Below the pieces are notes generated by a model that saw only the letters and a program-made list of their open reading frames with translations, was not told the origin of the DNA and ran no database searches. A DNA stretch of 64,000 bases from Pyrococcus furiosus DSM 3638 (GTDB lineage: Archaea > Methanobacteriota_B > Thermococci > Thermococcales > Thermococcaceae), in NCBI RefSeq assembly GCF_000007305.1, contig NC_003413.1:248001-312000 (forward strand), given 5' to 3'. Position 1 is the stretch's first letter. The number at the start of each line of letters is the position of its first letter. Below, in pieces: positions 43,369 to 53,779 of this stretch. The position numbers and the translations under genes were made by a program.

Positions 43369-44299
43369 TTTCTTCACCTATGCTGAACTTCTCCATAAGG
43401 ATCCTCTCGAGGGGACTTGTGTGGGGTTTAAATAACTTTAACCTTATCCCCTGGGAAGTGAGATACCTTGGAAATTGTAAGAAGAATTCGTCGAGAAACC
43501 TTGGGTCAACCCTGACCCTAATTATGTGTTCTTCTTCCCAAACCTCTCTAACATATGGCTTTTCCTTTAAATACTCAATTGCCGCCTTATTGTCAGATGT
43601 GGAAATGTCGTACTCGTCTTCTTCAATCCTTGTAAGTTCGCTTATTTTCCCTTGGGCTATTAATCTCCCTTGATTTATTAACCCCACATAGTTGCACATC
43701 TTCTCGACTTCACTCACTATGTGAGAGCTAACAAAAATAGTTTTTCCCTCCTTTGCTAGGGAGATGATCTTTCCAATGAACTCTATTCTTCCCAGGGGGT
43801 CAAGGTTTGCTGTGGGTTCATCGAGAATCAAAAGTTCTGGATTGCCAATTAAAGCGGATGCAAAGGATACTCTCTGCTTTTGACCTGAAGAGAGCTCCTT
43901 TATCTTATTCAATGCTACCCTTCCAACTCCAACGTACTTCATAAGCATTTTTGCCTGTTCTCGGGCTTCTTCTTTTTTTAGACCCGAAAGCCTGCCCATA
44001 TAAATTAGAAACTCGAAAATAGTCATGTCTTCGTAAGCTATTGGAACTTCGGGCATGTAACCAACTTTCTTCATTATATCAACTCTCTTTTGGGGCATGT
44101 CAAGTCCAAAGATTTTAATCTCCCCGTAAGTAGGCCTCAAAGCCCCAGTGAGCATTTTAATCGTCGTTGTTTTTCCAGCACCATTTGGTCCTAAAAAGCC
44201 GTAGACAACGCCTTTAGGAACTTTAAGATTAAGATGATACACTATGTTCCTCTTTCCGAAAAACTTCGTTAGATCCTTAGTTTCTATGACATATTCCAT
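43361..44299 (-). CDS. ABC transporter ATP-binding protein
   Basis: A 312-residue ATPase. Seen: Walker A GPNGAGKTTT near residue 38, the Q-loop region as KVGYMPEVP near 78, the signature ELSSGQKQRV near 132, Walker B LLILDEPTANLDP near 157 and the switch histidine in VSSHIVSEVEKM near 192. Residues from about 225 form a short C-terminal regulatory extension, as in NatA-type exporters. ATG at 44299 has GGGATTG upstream. First gene of the operon ATPase-permease-exported protein. The type is typical for lipid, ion or antibiotic efflux; no specificity can be read. Confidence 0.93.
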   Translation of the reverse strand: MEYVIETKDLTKFFGKRNIVYHLNLKVPKGVVYGFLGPNGAGKTTTIKMLTGALRPTYGEIKIFGLDMPQKRVDIMKKVGYMPEVPIAYEDMTIFEFLIYMGRLSGLKKEEAREQAKMLMKYVGVGRVALNKIKELSSGQKQRVSFASALIGNPELLILDEPTANLDPLGRIEFIGKIISLAKEGKTIFVSSHIVSEVEKMCNYVGLINQGRLIAQGKISELTRIEEDEYDISTSDNKAAIEYLKEKPYVREVWEEEHIIRVRVDPRFLDEFFLQFPRYLTSQGIRLKLFKPHTSPLERILMEKFSIGEESD

Positions 44300-44336
44300 T
44301 TCAATCCCAGCATTAATAGGAAGAATTCAATAAAAA

Positions 44337-44651
44337 CTATTCTGTTAACTTTTGGAGTGCTAGGCTTAGCCTTTTCATAACCTTGGGTGGGGCTGGGCCA
44401 TCTAAGCTCACTAACTTGACGTTTTCTCCATCTCTTATTCTTTCCAGGACTTCTATGGCCCATTCTACAGCTTCCCTATAATTCTGCACGTTGGGAGCTT
44501 CCTCTACCTTGTACCATTCATCCCCCTTCTTATCGTAAATTGCCAAAGTTGGAGGTATTGGCTCGCAAGGACAGTCTATGTAGACTAGCTCAACAATGAA
44601 CTCTCCCAGATCCAAGAAACCTTCCTTCCTAAGAATTTCTCGCCACGTCAT
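44337..44651 (-). CDS. Hypothetical protein
   Basis: A 104-residue acidic soluble protein. It has a CPCEPIPPT turn near residue 27, which could be a small metal or redox site, and a C-terminal amphipathic helix (PPKVMKRLSLALQKLTE). There is no membrane segment and no motif I recognise. Transcribed leftward, 37 bases upstream of the ABC ATPase start, so it may be the first gene of that operon. ATG at 44651 has AGGTATG just before it; the upstream spacer is AT-rich. Confidence 0.6.
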   Translation of the reverse strand: MTWREILRKEGFLDLGEFIVELVYIDCPCEPIPPTLAIYDKKGDEWYKVEEAPNVQNYREAVEWAIEVLERIRDGENVKLVSLDGPAPPKVMKRLSLALQKLTE

Positions 44652-44692
44652 ACCTAGATTTATGAAGGATTTTTCATTTAAAAATTTTTAAA

Positions 44693-45079
44693 TTAAAGGA
44701 GGGCGAGGAGTGATATTCCAAACACAATTCCCAGGATAATTGCCACTATAAACTCAATTATTACGGCAAGAACTAATGCAAGAAAGGCTCTTAGCCAGCC
44801 TGTATTGAAAACTGCTTTGATAACCCAAAGGTATGTTATGAATCCAAATATTGGGGCCAATATTCCAAAGACTGGGATTGCTCCAGTTATTGCTGTCACT
44901 ATAACCGCTAGAATCCCTCCTCCAAGGATTGCCACTATTGACTTGCCTAGCGTTGCTTCCTTTATTCCCACGAGCTTAGCTCCTAGATGGAGGAATAATC
45001 CTGCTATAAACAAAGCTATTAGTAGAACTATTGCCCCAATAATCCCCAGACCTGCCAGCAATATACCAGGGCCTGGCAT
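44693..45079 (-). CDS. Small multi-pass membrane protein, hypothetical
   Basis: A 128-residue, very hydrophobic protein with three or four transmembrane segments (about residues 8-30, 46-66, 70-90 and 98-125), rich in Gly, Ile, Ala and Leu. One charged link, GAKLVGIKEATLGKS, separates helix 1 from helix 2. It has no motif beyond this. The start MPGPGILLAGLG has GGTGG 7 bases upstream. It sits alone, divergent from the phosphoesterase gene. Some archaeal proteins of this kind are Yip1-like, but I cannot place this one. Confidence 0.65.
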   Translation of the reverse strand: MPGPGILLAGLGIIGAIVLLIALFIAGLFLHLGAKLVGIKEATLGKSIVAILGGGILAVIVTAITGAIPVFGILAPIFGFITYLWVIKAVFNTGWLRAFLALVLAVIIEFIVAIILGIVFGISLLALL

Positions 45080-45173
45080 GTTTAAGCCACCAAGAAAAAT
45101 ACCTCTCTAGGTTATTTAACCTTATTGCAAATATTTTTAATTTTAGAGAAACAAAAGATTTAGGGGGGTTAAA

Positions 45174-45815
45174 ATGAGGATTGTGGCAATAACTGATATT
45201 CACGGTAGAAGATCGATGGTGGAAAAGCTAGTTGACGTGGTGAGGAGAGAAGATGTTGATGTAATTTTGATAGCGGGAGATATAACTCACTTTAGTGGCG
45301 CTGAAGAAGCTGAGAGGGTATTATCTCCTTTGTTAACCCTCGAGATTCCACTCCTAGCTGTTATGGGGAACTGCGATGGTAGGGACGTTTTGGACTTCTT
45401 AGAGGAAAGGGGAGTTAGTGTGCATGACAAGAGGGTAGAGATAAAGGGAGTAGGAGTTGTTGGATTTGGCGGCTCAAATATAACCCCCTTCTCAACCATA
45501 TGGGAATTCAGCGACGATGTTATTTACTCCTCTCTCATTAGAAACTATAGGCAGGGAGACATAGTTCTAACTCATGCTCCTCCTTATGGCACAAAGCTCG
45601 ACAAGACGCATTCTGGAATTCATGCTGGAAGTATGGGGTTGAGAAAGTTCATAGAAGAGAAGCAGCCAAAGTTATGCATCTGTGGGCACATTCATGAGGG
45701 TAGAGGAGTGGAGAAGATAGGAAATACAATAGTTGTAAACCCAGGGCCTCTTGCTAGGGGATACTATGCAGTAATTGAAGGTGACAGTGTGGAGCTTTTA
45801 AACCTCAAAGGTTAA
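45174..45815 (+). CDS. Metallophosphoesterase (YfcE/MJ0936-like)
   Basis: A 213-residue calcineurin-like phosphoesterase. The five metal-binding blocks are visible in order: ITDIHG near residue 8, AGDITHF near 35, GNCDGRD near 65, LTHAPP near 126 and CGHIHEGRG near 160. Relatives split phosphodiesters, often cyclic nucleotides, with Mn or similar ions. ATG at 45174 has GGGGGG 7 bases upstream. It is followed by acylphosphatase after 34 bases. Substrate unknown, but the fold is clear. Confidence 0.88.
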   Translation: MRIVAITDIHGRRSMVEKLVDVVRREDVDVILIAGDITHFSGAEEAERVLSPLLTLEIPLLAVMGNCDGRDVLDFLEERGVSVHDKRVEIKGVGVVGFGGSNITPFSTIWEFSDDVIYSSLIRNYRQGDIVLTHAPPYGTKLDKTHSGIHAGSMGLRKFIEEKQPKLCICGHIHEGRGVEKIGNTIVVNPGPLARGYYAVIEGDSVELLNLKG

Positions 45816-45849
45816 ATTCTTCCCATAAAATTTTATTATGGGAGGAGCT

Positions 45850-46125
45850 ATGGGGATAGTCAGGGCTCATCTAAGAATATACGGAAGGGTTCAGGGTGTT
45901 GGATTTAGGTGGAGCATGCAGAGGGAAGCTAAAAAATTAGGAGTCAACGGTTGGGTGAGAAATCTTCCTGATGGAAGCGTTGAGGCTGTTTTGGAAGGAG
46001 AAGAAGAGAGGGTCGAGGCTTTAATTGGGTGGGCTCACCAAGGGCCTCCTTTAGCTAGAGTTACTCGAGTTGAGGTTACCTGGGAAGAGCCCAAAGGGGA
46101 AAAAGGATTTAGAATCATCGGGTAG
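45850..46125 (+). CDS. acyP: Acylphosphatase
   Basis: A 91-residue enzyme that hydrolyses acyl phosphates such as acetyl phosphate. It carries the family motif [13 protein letters not shown] near residue 12, whose Arg (position 20 in the usual numbering) and the Asn of [14 protein letters not shown] near 36-45 form the active site, and ends with the GEKGFRIIG strand. ATG at 45850 is preferred over 45838 because GGGAGGAG lies directly before it, giving the usual 91-residue length. Its 3' end overlaps the convergent ACT-type gene by 11 bases. Confidence 0.95.
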
Positions 46126-46696
46126 AGATGAATATCTTCCTGGGACAATACTTTATCTCACACTTGGGACAAATCATCCTCTCCTTTTCTTTCTCTGGCG
46201 TGTGGATTACAATTCTCTCCAAGCTCCCCTCTTCTCGGAGAGACGATATAACCTCGAATGGAACTATTCCCTCAACAACTAAAAATGCCTTGCTTTTCTC
46301 CTCATAGGGATTTGAGCCAAAGATCTCTATAACCCTAACCCTTCTCTCCGCTAAGCTTTCCAGAACTTTAGCTAGGGTTTTCTCGTACTTTCCCTTTTGA
46401 ATAGTCAGCTCTAAAACTTCCCATCCCATTAGAGGAGCTATTGATATTAAGCTCGTTCTTGGGGAGAGGTTCTCAAATAACAGCTTTAGTGCAGGCTTGG
46501 ACTCTATATACTCTATAGTGTGATACACTATCTTCCTGTTAACCCCTGCCACCTGTGCAATCCCGCTTATTGGAACTTCTACTCCTTTAACGTAAATTTT
46601 GCCATCTTTTACTGACATTCCAGCCTCCCATAATATTTGAGCCACCTTTTTACGGGCTGGATATGGCCTGAAATATTCCTCTATTATATGAATCAT
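46115..46696 (-). CDS. ACT-type regulator of amino acid metabolism (COG2150-like)
   Basis: A 193-residue cytosolic protein. The first 70 residues include an HTH-like region ([20 protein letters not shown]), the middle from 85 to 165 has ACT-type strands ([18 protein letters not shown], then [12 protein letters not shown] and [12 protein letters not shown]), and the end carries a small zinc-like knuckle ([14 protein letters not shown]). The combination is known as a predicted regulator of amino acid metabolism. ATG at 46696 is chosen with GAGGTGG upstream; GTG at 46705 is also in frame. Target genes unknown. It is divergent from guaB. Confidence 0.75.
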
Positions 46697-46802
46697 TTTT
46701 GCCACCTCTTACTCAATATTGGGTATAAATGCATATTTAAATCTTTGCCAAAGGTTTTTATATCCACTGAATACTTCAAGAAAAAGGGTGAAGGGGGAAT
46801 AG

Positions 46803-48263
<1,461 letters not shown>

Positions 48264-48415
48264 TTCTTTGGTTTCTTTCTCCTTTTGAGGCTTATCCTTC
48301 TTCACTCCACTAAGAACTTTTAGTGAAAGTACAATCATTTTAAAAATTTAAATACGCTTAAATTTTGCTTTCATTTACCAAAAGCTATTTAAATAATTAA
48401 AACTATCGTGAGTTT

Positions 48416-49234
48416 ATGAGAAGGATCTCGGAGTTGAGTCTAGATGAGGTTGAGAACATAAAGAAGAGAATCTCGGAGCTTAGAGACGAAGGACTTAGCT
48501 ACTCAAAGATAGCAGGGATAATTGGGCAGGAGTTTCATGTTAGTATTTCCAAGGCAACGGTGATTAGATGGTGCAAAGGGACGAGCGATCCTGCAAATAG
48601 GATAAAAAGGGTAAACCTTGAGCCATCTCCTCAACTGGCGTATATAATAGGGGTCTACTTTGGGGACGGTAGCATAGATGCAGATGAGAAGTACAGGTAT
48701 AGGGTCAGGCTCAAGGTCGTTGATAAGGAGTTCGCTGAAGCTTTTGCAAATGCACTTAAGGATATAGGGGCAAATCCTAGAATTTATTTTGAAGGCTCTA
48801 CAGGTAGATGGTGCGTTGAGGCCACAAGCAAAGAGCTCTACATGTTCTTGAGTAAGCCAAAAGAAGAACTCCTGAGGATTGCTAAAATGTTTCCCAGGGA
48901 GTTTATAAGGGGGTTCTTTGATAGTGAAGGCTATGTTTTTGTAGATCCAAAAGATCCTAGAATGGCATACATTAGTGTCTGGAATTATGATAGAGAGCTA
49001 TTGGAGATATGTAGACGTCTCCTACTGAACAATTTTAACATACACTCGACAATTTTCCTTAAACGCGAGAAGAACTCCGAGGTTATTATCAGAGGAAAAG
49101 TATACAAATATAACGGAGATCTCTATGAGCTTAGGATATATAGACGAGAGAGCGTTAAGGCATTTGGTGAGGAAATTGGACTAACTATTGATAGAAAGTG
49201 GCGAGCTCTTAAATCATTTTTACTTTCATATTGA
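48416..49234 (+). CDS. Free-standing LAGLIDADG-type protein with N-terminal HTH
   Basis: A 272-residue protein. Residues about 20-60 form an HTH (GLSYSKIAGIIGQEFHVSIS, then KATVIRWCKG), followed by two LAGLIDADG motifs, LAYIIGVYFGDGSID near 75 and FIRGFFDSEGYVFV near 163, with the two acidic active-site positions (GDGS and DSEG) present. This is the layout of a LAGLIDADG-family homing endonuclease or a regulator derived from one. It is not inside an intein or intron and lies 27 bases upstream of the convergent initiator tRNA gene. AT-rich promoter with CTATTTAAATAATTAAAA near 48386. Active-site acids suggest nuclease ability, but that is unproven. Confidence 0.75.
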   Translation: MRRISELSLDEVENIKKRISELRDEGLSYSKIAGIIGQEFHVSISKATVIRWCKGTSDPANRIKRVNLEPSPQLAYIIGVYFGDGSIDADEKYRYRVRLKVVDKEFAEAFANALKDIGANPRIYFEGSTGRWCVEATSKELYMFLSKPKEELLRIAKMFPREFIRGFFDSEGYVFVDPKDPRMAYISVWNYDRELLEICRRLLLNNFNIHSTIFLKREKNSEVIIRGKVYKYNGDLYELRIYRRESVKAFGEEIGLTIDRKWRALKSFLLSY

Positions 49235-49261
49235 GTAAAAATATTACAACCAAAAGTAGAA

Positions 49262-49339
49262 TGGTAGCGGGCCGAGGATTTGAACCTCGGACCTCCGGGT
49301 TATGAGCCCGGCGGGCACTCCTAGCTGCCCCACCCCGCT
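49262..49339 (-). tRNA. Initiator tRNA-Met (CAT), CCA encoded
   Basis: Reading leftward: acceptor AGCGGGG, D stem GGGC/GCCC, anticodon stem CCGGG and CCCGG around CTCATAA, T stem CGAGG/CCTCG with loop TTCAAAT, then GCCCGCT-A and encoded CCA. The A1-U72 pair and three G-C pairs in the anticodon stem (GGG/CCC) mark it as the initiator. The 7-66 position reads G opposite G by my count. A leftward TATA box (ACTTTATAAGC) lies at 49370-49380. Confidence 0.97.
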
Positions 49340-49452
49340 GCACGACCCATTACTAACTTTTATTGGTAGGCTTATAAAGTTTGCGCTCTCTGGTCCTTAA
49401 TTAATTTAATTTTATCCTCCTTTATCCTCCTTGATTTAAATTATAAGATATA

Positions 49453-49505
49453 ATCACTCCGAGTGATGAGTAAGATACATCATTACAGTCCCAAAATGTT
49501 TATAA
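49453..49505 (+). promoter_or_regulatory. Pyrolysin promoter with upstream palindrome
   Basis: TATA-like TTTATAA at 49499-49505 lies about 53 bases before the pyrolysin start. A perfect 15-base palindrome ATCACTC-C-GAGTGAT at 49453-49467 sits about 32 bases further upstream, a place for an activator or repressor. GGAGGTGA at 49543 is the ribosome site. Confidence 0.55.
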
Positions 49506-49557
49506 TTGGAACGCAGTGAATATACAAAATGAATATAACCTCGGAGGTGACTGTAGA

Positions 49558-52500
49558 ATGAATAAGAAGGGACTTACTGTGCTATTTATAGCGATAATGC
49601 TCCTTTCAGTAGTTCCAGTGCACTTTGTGTCCGCAGGAACACCACCGGTTAGTTCAGAAAATTCAACAACTTCTATACTCCCTAACCAACAAGTTGTGAC
49701 AAAAGAAGTTTCACAAGCGGCGCTTAATGCTATAATGAAAGGACAACCCAACATGGTTCTTATAATCAAGACTAAGGAAGGCAAACTTGAAGAGGCAAAA
49801 ACCGAGCTTGAAAAGCTAGGTGCAGAGATTCTTGACGAAAATAGAGTTCTTAACATGTTGCTAGTTAAGATTAAGCCTGAGAAAGTTAAAGAGCTCAACT
49901 ATATCTCATCTCTTGAAAAAGCCTGGCTTAACAGAGAAGTTAAGCTTTCCCCTCCAATTGTCGAAAAGGACGTCAAGACTAAGGAGCCCTCCCTAGAACC
50001 AAAAATGTATAACAGCACCTGGGTAATTAATGCTCTCCAGTTCATCCAGGAATTTGGATATGATGGTAGTGGTGTTGTTGTTGCAGTACTTGACACGGGA
50101 GTTGATCCGAACCATCCTTTCTTGAGCATAACTCCAGATGGACGCAGGAAAATTATAGAATGGAAGGATTTTACAGACGAGGGATTCGTGGATACATCAT
50201 TCAGCTTTAGCAAGGTTGTAAATGGGACTCTTATAATTAACACAACATTCCAAGTGGCCTCAGGTCTCACGCTGAATGAATCGACAGGACTTATGGAATA
50301 CGTTGTTAAGACTGTTTACGTGAGCAATGTGACCATTGGAAATATCACTTCTGCTAATGGCATCTATCACTTCGGCCTGCTCCCAGAAAGATACTTCGAC
50401 TTAAACTTCGATGGTGATCAAGAGGACTTCTATCCTGTCTTATTAGTTAACTCCACTGGCAATGGTTATGACATTGCATATGTGGATACTGACCTTGACT
50501 ACGACTTCACCGACGAAGTTCCACTTGGCCAGTACAACGTTACTTATGATGTTGCTGTTTTTAGCTACTACTACGGTCCTCTCAACTACGTGCTTGCAGA
50601 AATAGATCCTAACGGAGAATATGCAGTATTTGGGTGGGATGGTCACGGTCACGGAACTCACGTAGCTGGAACTGTTGCTGGTTACGACAGCAACAATGAT
50701 GCTTGGGATTGGCTCAGTATGTACTCTGGTGAATGGGAAGTGTTCTCAAGACTCTATGGTTGGGATTATACGAACGTTACCACAGACACCGTGCAGGGTG
50801 TTGCTCCAGGTGCCCAAATAATGGCAATAAGAGTTCTTAGGAGTGATGGACGGGGTAGCATGTGGGATATTATAGAAGGTATGACATACGCAGCAACCCA
50901 TGGTGCAGACGTTATAAGCATGAGTCTCGGTGGAAATGCTCCATACTTAGATGGTACTGATCCAGAAAGCGTTGCTGTGGATGAGCTTACCGAAAAGTAC
51001 GGTGTTGTATTCGTAATAGCTGCAGGAAATGAAGGTCCTGGCATTAACATCGTTGGAAGTCCTGGTGTTGCAACAAAGGCAATAACTGTTGGAGCTGCTG
51101 CAGTGCCCATTAACGTTGGAGTTTATGTTTCCCAAGCACTTGGATATCCTGATTACTATGGATTCTATTACTTCCCCGCCTACACAAACGTTAGAATAGC
51201 ATTCTTCTCAAGCAGAGGGCCGAGAATAGATGGTGAAATAAAACCCAATGTAGTGGCTCCAGGTTACGGAATTTACTCATCCCTGCCGATGTGGATTGGC
51301 GGAGCTGACTTCATGTCTGGAACTTCGATGGCTACTCCACATGTCAGCGGTGTCGTTGCACTCCTCATAAGCGGGGCAAAGGCCGAGGGAATATACTACA
51401 ATCCAGATATAATTAAGAAGGTTCTTGAGAGCGGTGCAACCTGGCTTGAGGGAGATCCATATACTGGGCAGAAGTACACTGAGCTTGACCAAGGTCATGG
51501 TCTTGTTAACGTTACCAAGTCCTGGGAAATCCTTAAGGCTATAAACGGCACCACTCTCCCAATTGTTGATCACTGGGCAGACAAGTCCTACAGCGACTTT
51601 GCGGAGTACTTGGGTGTGGACGTTATAAGAGGTCTCTACGCAAGGAACTCTATACCTGACATTGTCGAGTGGCACATTAAGTACGTAGGGGACACGGAGT
51701 ACAGAACTTTTGAGATCTATGCAACTGAGCCATGGATTAAGCCTTTTGTCAGTGGAAGTGTAATTCTAGAGAACAATACCGAGTTTGTCCTTAGGGTGAA
51801 ATATGATGTAGAGGGTCTTGAGCCAGGTCTCTATGTTGGAAGGATAATCATTGATGATCCAACAACGCCAGTTATTGAAGACGAGATCTTGAACACAATT
51901 GTTATTCCCGAGAAGTTCACTCCTGAGAACAATTACACCCTCACCTGGTATGATATTAATGGTCCAGAAATGGTGACTCACCACTTCTTCACTGTGCCTG
52001 AGGGAGTGGACGTTCTCTACGCGATGACCACATACTGGGACTACGGTCTGTACAGACCAGATGGAATGTTTGTGTTCCCATACCAGCTAGATTATCTTCC
52101 CGCTGCAGTCTCAAATCCAATGCCTGGAAACTGGGAGCTAGTATGGACTGGATTTAACTTTGCACCCCTCTATGAGTCGGGCTTCCTTGTAAGGATTTAC
52201 GGAGTAGAGATAACTCCAAGCGTTTGGTACATTAACAGGACATACCTTGACACTAACACTGAATTCTCAATTGAATTCAATATTACTAACATCTATGCCC
52301 CAATTAATGCAACTCTAATCCCCATTGGCCTTGGAACCTACAATGCGAGCGTTGAAAGCGTTGGTGATGGAGAGTTCTTCATAAAGGGCATTGAAGTTCC
52401 TGAAGGCACCGCAGAGTTGAAGATTAGGATAGGCAACCCAAGTGTTCCGAATTCAGATCTAGACTTGTACCTTTATGACAGTAAAGGCAATTTAGTGGCC

Positions 52501-53754
52501 TTAGATGGAAACCCAACAGCAGAAGAAGAGGTTGTAGTTGAGTATCCTAAGCCTGGAGTTTATTCAATAGTAGTACATGGTTACAGCGTCAGGGACGAAA
52601 ATGGTAATCCAACGACAACCACCTTTGACTTAGTTGTTCAAATGACCCTTGATAATGGAAACATAAAGCTTGACAAAGACTCGATTATTCTTGGAAGCAA
52701 TGAAAGCGTAGTTGTAACTGCAAACATAACAATTGATAGAGATCATCCTACAGGAGTATACTCTGGTATCATAGAGATTAGAGATAATGAGGTCTACCAG
52801 GATACAAATACTTCAATTGCGAAAATACCCATAACTTTGGTAATTGACAAGGCGGACTTTGCCGTTGGTCTCACACCAGCAGAGGGAGTACTTGGAGAGG
52901 CTAGAAATTACACTCTAATTGTAAAGCATGCCCTAACACTAGAGCCTGTGCCAAATGCTACAGTGATTATAGGAAACTACACCTACCTCACAGACGAAAA
53001 CGGTACAGTGACATTCACGTATGCTCCAACTAAGTTAGGCAGTGATGAAATCACAGTCATAGTTAAGAAAGAGAACTTCAACACATTAGAGAAGACCTTC
53101 CAAATCACAGTATCAGAGCCTGAAATAACTGAAGAGGACATAAATGAGCCCAAGCTTGCAATGTCATCACCAGAAGCAAATGCTACCATAGTATCAGTTG
53201 AGATGGAGAGTGAGGGTGGCGTTAAAAAGACAGTGACAGTGGAAATAACTATAAACGGAACCGCTAATGAGACTGCAACAATAGTGGTTCCTGTTCCTAA
53301 GAAGGCCGAAAACATCGAGGTAAGTGGAGACCACGTAATTTCCTATAGTATAGAGGAAGGAGAGTACGCCAAGTACGTTATAATTACAGTGAAGTTTGCA
53401 TCACCTGTAACAGTAACTGTTACTTACACTATCTATGCTGGCCCAAGAGTCTCAATCTTGACACTTAACTTCCTTGGCTACTCATGGTACAGACTATATT
53501 CACAGAAGTTTGACGAATTGTACCAAAAGGCCCTTGAATTGGGAGTGGACAACGAGACATTAGCTTTAGCCCTCAGCTACCATGAAAAAGCCAAAGAGTA
53601 CTACGAAAAGGCCCTTGAGCTTAGCGAGGGTAACATAATCCAATACCTTGGAGACATAAGACTATTACCTCCATTAAGACAGGCATACATCAATGAAATG
53701 AAGGCAGTTAAGATACTGGAAAAGGCCATAGAAGAATTAGAGGGTGAAGAGTAA
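49558..53754 (+). CDS. pls: Pyrolysin, cell-envelope subtilisin-like serine protease
   Basis: A 1398-residue S8 protease, recognised as P. furiosus pyrolysin, acting outside the cell at the envelope. The signal peptide is MNKKGLTVLFIAIMLLSVVP onward, followed by a propeptide to about residue 149 where the mature chain begins MYNSTWV. Catalytic triad: Asp179 in VLDTGVDPNH, His in DGHGHGTHVAGT, about 365, and Ser in SGTSMATPHVSG, about 590. A large insert between Asp and His (about 190-350) and a long beta-rich C-terminal region are typical; many Asn-x-Thr/Ser sites fit its known glycosylation. ATG at 49558 has GGAGGTGA 7 bases upstream. It degrades proteins to feed peptide uptake. Confidence 0.98.
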   Translation: MNKKGLTVLFIAIMLLSVVPVHFVSAGTPPVSSENSTTSILPNQQVVTKEVSQAALNAIMKGQPNMVLIIKTKEGKLEEAKTELEKLGAEILDENRVLNMLLVKIKPEKVKELNYISSLEKAWLNREVKLSPPIVEKDVKTKEPSLEPKMYNSTWVINALQFIQEFGYDGSGVVVAVLDTGVDPNHPFLSITPDGRRKIIEWKDFTDEGFVDTSFSFSKVVNGTLIINTTFQVASGLTLNESTGLMEYVVKTVYVSNVTIGNITSANGIYHFGLLPERYFDLNFDGDQEDFYPVLLVNSTGNGYDIAYVDTDLDYDFTDEVPLGQYNVTYDVAVFSYYYGPLNYVLAEIDPNGEYAVFGWDGHGHGTHVAGTVAGYDSNNDAWDWLSMYSGEWEVFSRLYGWDYTNVTTDTVQGVAPGAQIMAIRVLRSDGRGSMWDIIEGMTYAATHGADVISMSLGGNAPYLDGTDPESVAVDELTEKYGVVFVIAAGNEGPGINIVGSPGVATKAITVGAAAVPINVGVYVSQALGYPDYYGFYYFPAYTNVRIAFFSSRGPRIDGEIKPNVVAPGYGIYSSLPMWIGGADFMSGTSMATPHVSGVVALLISGAKAEGIYYNPDIIKKVLESGATWLEGDPYTGQKYTELDQGHGLVNVTKSWEILKAINGTTLPIVDHWADKSYSDFAEYLGVDVIRGLYARNSIPDIVEWHIKYVGDTEYRTFEIYATEPWIKPFVSGSVILENNTEFVLRVKYDVEGLEPGLYVGRIIIDDPTTPVIEDEILNTIVIPEKFTPENNYTLTWYDINGPEMVTHHFFTVPEGVDVLYAMTTYWDYGLYRPDGMFVFPYQLDYLPAAVSNPMPGNWELVWTGFNFAPLYESGFLVRIYGVEITPSVWYINRTYLDTNTEFSIEFNITNIYAPINATLIPIGLGTYNASVESVGDGEFFIKGIEVPEGTAELKIRIGNPSVPNSDLDLYLYDSKGNLVALDGNPTAEEEVVVEYPKPGVYSIVVHGYSVRDENGNPTTTTFDLVVQMTLDNGNIKLDKDSIILGSNESVVVTANITIDRDHPTGVYSGIIEIRDNEVYQDTNTSIAKIPITLVIDKADFAVGLTPAEGVLGEARNYTLIVKHALTLEPVPNATVIIGNYTYLTDENGTVTFTYAPTKLGSDEITVIVKKENFNTLEKTFQITVSEPEITEEDINEPKLAMSSPEANATIVSVEMESEGGVKKTVTVEITINGTANETATIVVPVPKKAENIEVSGDHVISYSIEEGEYAKYVIITVKFASPVTVTVTYTIYAGPRVSILTLNFLGYSWYRLYSQKFDELYQKALELGVDNETLALALSYHEKAKEYYEKALELSEGNIIQYLGDIRLLPPLRQAYINEMKAVKILEKAIEELEGEE

Positions 53755-53756
53755 TC

Positions 53757-53778
53757 TCCAATTTTTCCCACTTTTTCT
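53757..53778 (+). terminator. Oligo-T terminator after pyrolysin
   Basis: Three T runs (AATTTTTCCCACTTTTTCTT) directly after the pyrolysin stop, in the short gap before the convergent DUF59 gene. An archaeal oligo-dT terminator by composition. Confidence 0.5.
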
Positions 53779-53779
53779 T

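Noticed and set aside
45105-45118. AGGTTATTTAACCT palindrome between the membrane protein and phosphoesterase genes as an operator
   Set aside because: Short, AT-rich and single; chance occurrence in an AT-rich promoter region cannot be excluded.
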